Origin: AP-15 sp963738185
GTDB lineage: Bacteria; Pseudomonadota; Alphaproteobacteria; ATCC43930; CGMCC-115725
Direction of reading: 5' to 3'
DNA length: 64,000 bases
NCBI GenBank assembly: GCA_963738185.1
Contig: CAVTVA010000003.1
Coordinates: forward strand, 1,054,001-1,118,000
Part shown: one piece after another, positions 1 to 7,917 of the stretch
Layout of the letters: each line of letters starts with the position of its first letter
Position numbering within the stretch: position 1 is the stretch's first letter
Made by a program: the position numbers and the translations under genes
The notes under the pieces: model-generated
The model's input: only the letters and a program-made list of their open reading frames with translations
Databases searched by the model: none
What the model was told of the DNA's origin: nothing

Positions 1-108
1 GATGTGCGGGCTCCTCAGCCGATGCAGAGCCTCGCTTTCGATGCCTGCCAATTTCTTCACACGCTCCCAAGCGAGGGGCCCAAGGCGTGCGCCTGGCCTG
101 AACAGTCT

Positions 109-1767
109 CTAGCCGCGATTTGCGGCCGGCCTGGTCTTTGTCAGCAGTGCGTCGAGCGCTTCGGGGGTGTCGATATCGACGAGGACCGCATCGTCGTCCA
201 TCTCGATCTCGGCGACCAATTCGGCATGCTCGCCGATCAGGTGACGCGCGCCGACGTCGCCGGCGATCTGGGCCATCTCGGGAAAGAACTGCTTCGACCA
301 CAGCACCGGGTTGCCGCGTTTGCCGCGGCGGGTCGGCACGACAATCGCGCGGCCCTCAAGCGGGTTGAACGCCGCGATCAGCCGGTCGATATGCCGGCCC
401 GTGACCAGCGGCATGTCACCGAGGCAAACGAGGGCGCCGTCGAGATCGGCTGGCAATGCGGCGATGCCGCGCCTGAGCGAGGTCGACAGACCGTCGGCGA
501 AATCCGGGTTGCGCACCCGCTCGACCGGGAGCTTGCCCAAGGCGACGTCGATCTCGTCGGCCTTGTTGCCCAGCACCGCGACGATCGGGCGCGCCCGCGA
601 GGCGAGCAGCCGCTGCGCCACCCGGGCCACCATCGGGGTGCCGGCAATGTCGGCAAGCAGCTTGTTTGGGCCGCCCATCCGCCGCGACTGGCCGGCGGCC
701 AACAGCAGCGCGCCAATCCGCGGCCCTTGCGGCTTCTCGCTAGGTGTTGGCGCCGGCGGCTTGGGCTCGGCTCGGGGCTGCGGGCGCGACGGGATTTCGG
801 CCAAGAGCCCGCCCGTGCCCATGCGCATGATCTCGGCGGGCCCGACCGGCAACCCGGCGACCAGCCGTTCCAGCACCCAGTCGAAGCCATTGCCCTTGGG
901 CGACCGGGCGCAACCGGGCAGCCCCAGGACCGCGCGCTCGCCGACATGGCCCAGCAGCAGCAGATTGCCGGGATCGACCGGCATGCCGAAATGGTCGATC
1001 CGGCCGCCGGCGGCGACGATCGCCGCCGGGATCACGTCGCGCCGGTCGAGGATCGCCGAGGCGCCGTGGATCAGCAGCATGTCGATGCCGTGGCCGAGCG
1101 CGTCGCGAATCCGTGAGGCCAATTCGCCGGTCGCATGGGCACAGCGCTCCTCGAGCGCGAGCCTGCAGCCGAGCGCGGCAAGCCGCCCGTCGGTCACCTC
1201 GCGGGTTTTGTCGAGGATGCTTTCCTTGAGGCCGGGGAGCCGGGTCTGGATCAGCCCGACCGAGAGCTTCTGAAAGGGCGCCACGCGCAGCAGCGGGCCT
1301 TCGGAAATGGCCGCCTTGACGCAGTCTTTGACTGCGGGCTCGGGTGCGCCGAACGGGATGATCTTGACCGTGGCGGCCATCTGGCGCGGCTCGACCACGG
1401 TGAACGGCGGCAATGTCCCGAAGGTGATGGCTTCGTCGACAAGATTGAGCCGGTCGATCCGCTCGCGCGAGAAGACCAGCAAACCGCGCGTCTCGGCGTG
1501 TAGATTGGCCCGCCCGGTGAATGGCGCCGCCACCGAGATGCCGGGCCCGGCCGCCGCGATCGCCACCCGTTGCGCCGCCTCGTTTTCGGGTACATCTCCC
1601 GGATCGAGACGGGCGACGGTAATCTCCTTGATGCCGGAGGCGGCGATCAGCTCCACATCCGCAGCCGACAGCACCCGGGCCTTTTTCAGCGCCGTCGTCC
1701 CCAGCTTAAGGCTATGCGCGAGGATCGCCCCCTCGGCCTCGGCGACCGGGACCTCGCCGAATTTCAT
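109..1767 (-). CDS. Molybdopterin-binding / MobA-like nucleotidyltransferase fusion protein
   Basis: About 552 residues. The first ~340 resemble a MoeA/MogA-type molybdopterin-binding protein. From about residue 348 a MobA-like NTP-transferase domain begins, with the nucleotide-binding motif LAAGQSRRMGGPNKLL and the metal-site motif CLGDMPLV. Proteins of this architecture are usually the last member of CO-dehydrogenase/xanthine-dehydrogenase maturation operons and are thought to cytidylylate the molybdenum cofactor (family knowledge). The ATG at 1767 overlaps the stop of the upstream XdhC gene by four bases (ATGA), which fixes the start and implies translational coupling. The reading frame stays open far upstream, but that extension only shadows the xdhC genes. 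Confidence 0.85.
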   Translation of the reverse strand: MKFGEVPVAEAEGAILAHSLKLGTTALKKARVLSAADVELIAASGIKEITVARLDPGDVPENEAAQRVAIAAAGPGISVAAPFTGRANLHAETRGLLVFSRERIDRLNLVDEAITFGTLPPFTVVEPRQMAATVKIIPFGAPEPAVKDCVKAAISEGPLLRVAPFQKLSVGLIQTRLPGLKESILDKTREVTDGRLAALGCRLALEERCAHATGELASRIRDALGHGIDMLLIHGASAILDRRDVIPAAIVAAGGRIDHFGMPVDPGNLLLLGHVGERAVLGLPGCARSPKGNGFDWVLERLVAGLPVGPAEIMRMGTGGLLAEIPSRPQPRAEPKPPAPTPSEKPQGPRIGALLLAAGQSRRMGGPNKLLADIAGTPMVARVAQRLLASRARPIVAVLGNKADEIDVALGKLPVERVRNPDFADGLSTSLRRGIAALPADLDGALVCLGDMPLVTGRHIDRLIAAFNPLEGRAIVVPTRRGKRGNPVLWSKQFFPEMAQIAGDVGARHLIGEHAELVAEIEMDDDAVLVDIDTPEALDALLTKTRPAANRG

Positions 1768-2475
1768 GCCGCCTCGGCCACATTGGCGTGGCGCAGGATC
1801 TGGGTCATCTGGGCAACGATCGAGACCGCCACCTCGGCCGGCGAGATGCCGCCGATCGCGAGGCCGACCGGGGCGTGAATGCGCGCCAGGTCGTCCTCGG
1901 TGAAGCCCTGCTCCTTGAGCCGCGAGCAACGTCTGGCATGGGTGCGGCGCGAGCCCAGCGCGCCGATGTAAAAACATTCCGAGCGCAAGGCGACGGCCAA
2001 TGCCGGATCGTCGAGCTTTGGGTCGTGGGTCAGGGTCACCACCGCCGAGCCGCGGTCGGGCCGCAGCCGCTCGAGCGCCTCGTCGGGCCATTCCTGGGTC
2101 AGCTCGGTGTTTGGAAACCGCGCCTCGGTCGCAAACGACCCGCGCGGGTCGATCACCGTCACCGCGTAATCGGCGAGCGCCAGCATCTGCGCCAGCGGCT
2201 GGGCGATATGCACGGCGCCGACGACAAAGCAGCGCCGCGGCGGGCTGAACACCTCGACAAAGATGCGCCCGGCCGGCGTTTCGATGCTGCGGTTGCGGTC
2301 GGCCCGCAACGCCCCCCGCACGGTTTCGAGCGCCGCTTCGTCGAGTGCCAGATCGCCCTCGGCGCTGTCGGCCGTCGAGCAGCAATTGCCGGCCGGTGGC
2401 GATGTCGGTGGCGAGCGCCACCGAGCGGTGCTCGCGCCCGGCGGCGACGACGCGGTCGAGGATGCGGCCCTTCAT
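1764..2475 (-). CDS. XdhC family protein (Rossmann C-terminal domain), apparent frameshift
   Basis: The start (ATG at 2475, reading MKGRILDRVVAAG) lies in one frame. The rest, from AEGDLALDEAALE onward and including the Rossmann-type FVVGAVHIAQ and YIGALGSRRTH motifs, lies in another. A single missing G in a GG(G) run near 2367 would restore a protein of about 237 residues. XdhC proteins bind and sulfurate molybdenum cofactor before its insertion into xanthine-oxidase-family enzymes (family knowledge). The gene overlaps its neighbours on both sides by four bases. Since the rest of the frame is well preserved, I infer a sequencing or consensus error rather than a dead gene. Confidence 0.75.
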
Positions 2476-2792
2476 TCGACGCGCTCGACAAAGATCTGGA
2501 TCTTGCCGCCGCAGGCGAGGCCGACTTCCCAGGCCTGGTCGTCGCTGACGCCGAAATCGAGGAGCCGCGGCTTGCCGTCGCGGATCGCTGCGAGCGCCTC
2601 TTCGACGACCGCACCCTCGACGCAGCCGCCCGACACCGAGCCGACCATGGCGCCCTTGTCGTCGACCGCGAGCTTGGCGCCGACCGGCCGGGGCGACGAG
2701 CCCCAGGTCGTGACGACGGTCGCCAACGCGACGCCCGACCCGGCCTCGCGCCAGCGCGCCGCCTGCTCGAGAATTTCCGTGGTCTCGCTCAT
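2472..2792 (-). CDS. XdhC/CoxI N-terminal-domain protein
   Basis: A 106-residue protein starting MSETTEILEQ. It consists only of the XdhC_CoxI domain, with the conserved GSSPRPVGAKL and GSVSGGCVEG segments. It lacks the Rossmann domain, which the next gene supplies, so the two likely form the two halves of one maturation factor. The start codon overlaps the coxE stop and the stop overlaps the following ATG, four bases each, as expected for a coupled operon. Split XdhC pairs like this are common in cox-type clusters (family knowledge). Confidence 0.85.
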   Translation of the reverse strand: MSETTEILEQAARWREAGSGVALATVVTTWGSSPRPVGAKLAVDDKGAMVGSVSGGCVEGAVVEEALAAIRDGKPRLLDFGVSDDQAWEVGLACGGKIQIFVERVE

Positions 2793-4065
2793 GCCACCCT
2801 CTCTCCATTGTGCTGCCATGCCGCGGCCGCCGCGCTGCGCCGCGCAAAAGGCGCGCTCAGCACCGCGATCAAGGCTTCGAGGCTTTCCAGATTGTGCACC
2901 GGCCGGAACTCGTCGACATAGGGCACCATCGCTTTCATCCCTAGAGATTTTGGCTCGAACCCCTCGTAGCGCAACAGCGGGTTCAGCCAAATCAGTCGGC
3001 GGCAAGAGCGGTGCAGCCGGTCCATCTCGCGGGCGAGCCCGGCGCCGGCGTCGCGGTCGAGCCCGTCGGTGATCAGCAGCACGATCGCCCCCTGGCCCAA
3101 CAGGCGGCGCGACCACAGCCGGTTGAACTCGGCGATCGAATGGCCGATACGGGTTCCGCCCGACCAGTCGGCGACCGCCTCGCCGACCCGCTCCAGCGCC
3201 AGATCGACGTCGCGGTGACGCAAATAGCGGGTGATGTTGGTCAGCCGGGTGCCAAAGACAAAATCGTAGACCCGGTCGCGGTCGTTGGTGACCGTGTGCA
3301 TGAAATGGAGGAACACCCGGCTGTAGCGGCTCATCGACCCGGAGATGTCGCATAAGACGACAAGCGGCGGCGGGCGCCGGCGGCGGCTCTTGCGCTTCAG
3401 TTCGATCAGGCCGCCCGAACGCAATGCCGCGCGCATCGTGGCGCGCAGATCGGCGCGGGCGCCGCGGCGGTCGGGGGCGAAGCGGCGGGTCGGCACATCC
3501 TGGACCGGCAGGCGCAGCCGCGCGATCGCAGCCTTAGCGCGCGCGAGCTCGTCGAGCGACATCTTCTCGAAATCCATGCCGCGCAATTGCTCGCGATCGG
3601 AAAAGGTCATGACCGCGTCGAGCTCGGTCTCGATCTCCTCGGGCTCGCCGCGGGTTCCTGCTGGTTCGGGTGCAGCGCCTCGGCGAGGCGCCGCGCCATC
3701 TCGGCGCCGCGGTCCTGCTCCTCGGCCTCGATGCGCAGCTCCGGCAGCACCAGCCCCATCATCTTTTTCAACAGATCGGGGTTGCGCCAGAAGATGTGAA
3801 AGGCCTGGTCGAAGATCAGCCGCTGGTCCGGCCGGTTGACAAACACCGCGTGCAACGTCCAGTAAAAATCGCGCCGATCGGTGATGCCGATGGTCCGCAC
3901 CGCCTGCACCGCGTCGATCACCTTCCCCGGCCCGACCGGCAGCCCCGCCGCGCGCAACGTGCGCCCGAAATGCATCAGATTGGCGAGCAGCGACCCGCCG
4001 GATTGTGACGTTGCCGTCACCGATCGGTGTTCCGGAGCGCGGGTGCCGCTCCCCTCATCGGCCAT
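2789..4065 (-). CDS. coxE: CoxE-like von Willebrand factor A domain protein, apparent frameshift
   Basis: Two adjacent frames together make one CoxE protein of about 425 residues. The N-terminal half (4065 to about 3655) carries the segment MHFGRTLRAAGLPVGPGKV typical of the family. The C-terminal half carries the VWA metal-ion-dependent adhesion site DISGSMS and ITDGLDRD. The frames meet near 3655, where restoring one G in a GGG run gives a continuous PAGEPEEIETELDAV join. CoxE acts with the MoxR ATPase CoxD in assembling the metal centre of CO-dehydrogenase-type enzymes (family knowledge). The start overlaps the end of coxD by 11 bases. A shorter ATG at 3610 exists but would remove the N-terminal domain. 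Confidence 0.8.
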
Positions 4066-4993
4066 CGGCGGCGGCTTCGGCCTTGACCTGGTCGAGCAGC
4101 CGGGCGGCCTCGCTGCCCTGCAAACGGGCGATGTCGTCCTGGTATTTGAGCAGCACCCCCAAGGTGTCGTTGATCGCGTGCGGGGTCAGCTCGAGCACAT
4201 CCAGCTGCATCAGCGCCTCGGTCCAGTCGATGGTCTCGGCGATGCCGGGCAATTTGAACAGGTCCATCGAGCGCAGCTTCTGGACAAAGCCGACAACCTC
4301 GCGCGACAGGTGCTCGCTCGCGCCCGGCGCCTTGCGCTTCAGGATCTCGAGCTCGCGCGCGGCATTCGGGTAATCGACCCAATAATAAAAGCAGCGGCGC
4401 TTCAGCGCGTCGTGGATCTCGCGGGTGCGGTTCGAGGTGATGATCACGATCGGCGGCTCGGCGGCGTGGATCGTGCCGATCTCCGGGATCGTCACCTGAA
4501 AATCGGAGAGAATCTCGAGCAAATAGGCTTCGAACGGCTCGTCGGTGCGGTCGAGCTCGTCGATCAGCAATACCGGGGGGCCGGCGATATCTGTTTCCAG
4601 CGCCTGCAGCAATGGCCGCTTGATCAGAAACCGGTCGGAAAAGATTGTGCTCTCGATTTCGCCGCGGTCCTCGTCGGCCGCCTCGGCGAGGCGGATTTCG
4701 ATCATCTGCCGGGCATAATCCCACTCGTAGACCGCTGAGGCGACGTCGAGACCCTCATAGCATTGCAGGCGGATCAGCCGGCGCTTGAGCGCCGTCGCCA
4801 ACACCTTGGCGATCTCGGTCTTGCCGACCCCGGCCTCGCCTTCGAGAAACAGCGGCCGCTTCAGATGCAACGCCAGATGCACCGCGGTCGCCAAGCTGCG
4901 GTCGGCGATGTAGTCGGCGCTGCCGAGCATGGCCAAGGTGTCATCGACCGCAGCAGGGAGCTTGGCGGGTGTGGCAACATCCATCGGCAACAA
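4055..4993 (-). CDS. coxD: MoxR-family AAA+ ATPase (CoxD-like)
   Basis: 312 residues. Walker A is GEAGVGKTE (about residues 55-63), Walker B is VLLIDELDR, and sensor 1 lies in VIITSNRTREIHDALKRR. The length and the adjacent VWA gene match CoxD, the ATPase partner of CoxE in maturation of the copper-sulfido-molybdenum site of CO dehydrogenase or of related hydroxylases (family knowledge). It is first in the five-gene minus-strand operon ending at 109. An alternative ATG nine bases downstream (4984) is equally plausible. No coxSML structural genes are visible; the DNA upstream is a mobile-element remnant. Confidence 0.9.
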   Translation of the reverse strand: MLPMDVATPAKLPAAVDDTLAMLGSADYIADRSLATAVHLALHLKRPLFLEGEAGVGKTEIAKVLATALKRRLIRLQCYEGLDVASAVYEWDYARQMIEIRLAEAADEDRGEIESTIFSDRFLIKRPLLQALETDIAGPPVLLIDELDRTDEPFEAYLLEILSDFQVTIPEIGTIHAAEPPIVIITSNRTREIHDALKRRCFYYWVDYPNAARELEILKRKAPGASEHLSREVVGFVQKLRSMDLFKLPGIAETIDWTEALMQLDVLELTPHAINDTLGVLLKYQDDIARLQGSEAARLLDQVKAEAAADGR

Positions 4994-5009
4994 CCCCGAT
5001 CAACAAAAT

Positions 5010-5030
5010 CCCTCTCCCGTCGGGAGAGGG
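5010..5030. repeat. Palindromic intergenic repeat
   Basis: A perfect inverted repeat, CCCTCTCCCG (5010-5019) and CGGGAGAGGG (5021-5030), with a one-base centre, just upstream of the coxD operon. Palindromes built on CCCTCTCCC are a common intergenic repeat in Hyphomicrobiales (general knowledge). It could fold as a hairpin in the leader RNA of the operon. I see no second copy of this exact form in the window. Confidence 0.6.
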
Positions 5031-5167
5031 CGGGTAGACGATGCGAGCCCGGGCATGCAGCGGGTTCGGGCGCACCCTCAATATTTAATGCGCGTGTCTC
5101 AGGGGCGCCACCCCAGCCTAGCATCTGGAACTTCCGTCGCACCGTTGCATCCTGGAAGAAGAATTAA

Positions 5168-6253
5168 GGGTCGGTCGCGCAGCGTTTTGGGAGCACCGCG
5201 GCATTACGCGAAGCGACGCGCGGCCGGATCTCCGTCGGCTCGGAAGAGCTTATTCGCCAGGACCGGCTCGACCGCTTCCGCGACCGCTTCACCGTCGCCG
5301 GCGCCAAGGACGACCGGCGCGATGCGCAGGTCCTTGCGGACTCGCTGCGCACCGACCGGCATTGCTTCCGGCGCCTCGCCCCCGAGGACGCGGTGGTCAT
5401 CGAGTTGCGCGAGTGGTCGCGCATGACTGAGGACCTGCAGCAGGAACGCAACCGGCTTGGCAACCGGATGCGCGAGCAACTGTGGCGCTATTACCCGCAG
5501 GCGCTCGAGATCGGCGACGATCTCGCCGCCGACTGGCTCCTCGAACTGTGGGCCGCGCTGCCCACGCCGGCCAAGGCCGCGCGCACCCGCGAAAGCACTG
5601 TCGAGCGCATCCTCAAGACCCATCGCATCCGCCGGGTCACGGCGCCGGAAGTGTTGCGGATCCTGCGCCAACCCGCACTCAGCGTGGCGCCCGGCACGAC
5701 CGCAGCCGCCGGCGCCCACATCCGCACCGTTGCCGAACGTCTCAGGCTGGGGAACCGGCAGATCCGCGAGGCGCATCGCCGTCTCGATGCGCTGTGCGCG
5801 AAGCTCGCCGAGGACGGCGCGGAACCACCGCCGGGGCAAGAACCCGAGCAGCGCGACGTGACGATCCTGCGATCCTTGCCGGGCGTCGGAAGGATCGTCC
5901 TCGCCACGCTGCTCGCCGAGGCCGCGGAGCCCCTGCGCCGGCGAGACTATCATGCCTTGCGAACCTTGTCCGGCGTCGCCCCGGTGACCAGGCGCAGCGG
6001 CAAGCGCTGCATCGTCGTCCGGCGGCAGGCTTGCCAGACGCGCTTGCGCAATGCCGTCTATCACCGGGCGCGGGTCGCCATCCAGCATGACGAACTCAGC
6101 CGCCACCGCTACGCCGCATTGCGCAAGCGCGGTCACCGCCATGGCCGCGCCCTGCGCAGCGTCGCCGACCGCCTACTCGCCGTGGCCTGCGCCATGCTCA
6201 CCCAGCGGACCCCGTTCGATCCCGAGTACGCTGCCAAGCGCGCGGCCGCATGA
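5168..6253 (+). pseudogene. IS110-family transposase, 5'-truncated
   Basis: Reading in the frame that stops at 6253, recognisable transposase sequence begins with a segment including AKDDRRDAQVLADSLRTDRH, part of the DEDD RuvC-like catalytic domain. It continues to a Transposase_20 (IS116/IS110/IS902) C-terminal domain with SLPGVGRIVLATLLAEA and LSGVAPVTRRSG. The first ~80 residues, including the first catalytic acidic residue, are absent: there is an in-frame TAA at 5165 and no start codon in the right place. The element is therefore probably immobile. Sequence up to about 6505 may belong to its right flank, but I could not define the end. Confidence 0.8.
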
Positions 6254-6509
6254 GCCCACAGCCCATCCCTTTGTTCGACCGGAACCGCGGCCATCCCTCC
6301 GTCCCGACCTGGCGCCTGCCGGAGCGCTGCGCGCAGGCGCGGTCGAGAATGCCGCTTGCGGCACCGGCGCAGCCGGCGCGAAGCGTTCTCGACGGCGCCG
6401 AGCACAGCGCTATGCTCCTCCCGCTAGGAGACGCTCTTCACCGCTCGCCCCGGCGGGGTTACCGCCCCGCAAAAAATCCTTGTTCATTGGTCGGGAGGCC
6501 CCCCCCGAT

Positions 6510-6725
6510 TTCACCAAACCGAGCGACACGCGCAGCAGGGCTTTCGTCGCAAAGTACGGTGATATTGCCGTCGAACTCGACGCACTGCCGGTCGACGTGC
6601 GGCGGGCGCGCATCATCACCGAAATCGAAAGCCGCATCGATCTCGCCGCACTGCGGCGGGTGCAAGCACTCGAATTGCGCGAGCGGCAACAATTGGCCGA
6701 GACCCTGGCGAGACTTGACGGATAA
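6510..6725 (+). pseudogene. C-terminal fragment of an unknown mobile-element protein
   Basis: About 70 residues, including GDIAVELDALPVDVRRARII and LELRERQQLAETLARLDG, read like the helical C-terminus of a real protein. There is no start codon or N-terminal part: the frame enters from the IS110 flank across a run of eight C near 6500. I recall similar tails in hypothetical proteins of alphaproteobacterial plasmids and phages, but I cannot name the family. The simplest reading is that the insertion or a deletion removed the front of this gene. Confidence 0.4.
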
Positions 6726-6746
6726 TGCCGAAGCCGGTCCAGAGCG

Positions 6747-7397
6747 CTAATGGTCCGACGCCATCGCTTGATGCCCTCGGTGACATTCTCGAGTTGTGAT
6801 CGGGTCGGCGGTCCGCACAAAAGGGCTTGGGTTTGCGGTTGTGCTCGCCGAGGTAGCGGTCAATTTTCGCAGATGGCTGGCTCTCGTGTTTTGTTGGCCG
6901 AGCCGTAATCCCAGATCGTAGTGTGCCTTGCGCAAGTCTGCGGGGCCGTCGCGAACCGCCGCTGCAGCAACAGGATCATCCCGTAACAGGTCGCGCCCCA
7001 TCTCGACGTATTTCTCGCCGACGCCGAACACCTTGGCGAAATGGACGGCTGGCGCGCGGATAATTTCCGCATTTTGCGGAGATTTCTTTGGCCGCCCCGG
7101 CCCTACCTGCACCCGCCCCTCGGCCTCGCCCTGGAGCCAGGCGTCGGCGGCAGCGATGGCCTTTTGCCCGGCGTTGAGATTGCGACGCTTGACGTTGAGC
7201 GAGACGACAACGCTGAGTGGGTCGGCATCGGGGTCGCACGTCTTGAAAACCGGCTCGACCCCAGCCTTGCGGCAGGCAAAAGCCGATTGGGCGCGTCTAG
7301 GGCCCGGCCCTCGGCATCGAGGGGAATGGACGGGAGAACAGCGTCTCTGATCGGGCCGGCGGCCGAAATATGGGAGCTGCGGATCCTGCTGCATCAG
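6747..7397 (-). pseudogene. ParB/Srx-like DNA-binding protein remnant
   Basis: Residues around ACRKAGVEPVFKTCD and VVSLNVKRRNLNAGQKAIAA match the middle of ParB-N-like phage/plasmid proteins, where a DGxNRxxAC stretch precedes a segment resembling SxNxxRRHLT. The upstream part, LDAEGRALDAPNRL, lies in the next frame and would join if one T were added to the CTTTTG run near 7283. The front of the ParB-N domain and a start codon are not found. The C-terminal helices (FGVGEKYVEMGRDLL) and a GRPKKS hinge are visible. Likely a decayed partition or replication-associated gene of the island. Confidence 0.5.
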
Positions 7398-7434
7398 CTA
7401 TGAGGCTAGTCGCACTGCTGCTGCCCATTGTATT

Positions 7435-7848
7435 GTGTTTGGCGTGACCCTGGTATCACCGACACCCGCACCGAAGCGAAAACGCGCGCTGCCGCCGGCA
7501 TTTACGGCAAACATTTGGCGGCCGGGCCAAAGCGGCAATCCGGCTGGCCACGGCGGTCTTTACGGCCAGGCGGTGTCCCTTGCGCGGCAAGCGGCGCCGG
7601 CAGCAGTGCGACGGCTGATCGAATTGATGTCGTCCGAAGACGAGCGGGTCGCTTCGGTCGCCGCCAATGCGGTGTTGGATCGCGCTTTCGGCAAACCGGT
7701 GGCGTTCGATCCAACAACCGAAGGCACCCGGCCACAGCAGACATTTGATCCGCGCAGGTACTCGGCCGAAGAATTGGACCAGATCGGATGCGCTGTCCGG
7801 GATCGTTGCCGATGCGCTCGAACCGATCCGGCATCCGAAAAGTCCTAG
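7435..7848 (+). CDS. DUF5681-like hypothetical protein
   Basis: Up to 137 residues from a GTG at 7435; a second GTG at 7444 is also possible. The segment WRPGQSGNPAG is the hallmark of the DUF5681 domain found in phage- and island-borne proteins. It is followed by a helical region, VRRLIELMSSEDERVASVAA. The last ~25 residues look out of frame: a one-base shift near 7790 would continue as ALSGIVADALEPI, closer to the expected helical tail. Function unknown. It sits just before the large methyltransferase on the same strand. Confidence 0.5.
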   Translation: MFGVTLVSPTPAPKRKRALPPAFTANIWRPGQSGNPAGHGGLYGQAVSLARQAAPAAVRRLIELMSSEDERVASVAANAVLDRAFGKPVAFDPTTEGTRPQQTFDPRRYSAEELDQIGCAVRDRCRCARTDPASEKS

Positions 7849-7917
7849 CGATCGCCGTCAGCGCCATCAGGGTCTCGGTTCCGTTCAACTCATGCACTGA
7901 CCGGCATCGGATGCCTT

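Noticed and set aside
4..1116. Long plus-strand open frame
   Set aside because: Antisense shadow of the molybdopterin-binding gene; the composition is Arg/Ala/Gln-rich with no motif.
1788..2921. Plus-strand open frame of 377 codons
   Set aside because: Antisense to the xdhC genes, which show clear family motifs on the minus strand.
5204..6142. Minus-strand open frame over the transposase
   Set aside because: The plus strand encodes the IS110 transposase motifs; the minus frame has none.
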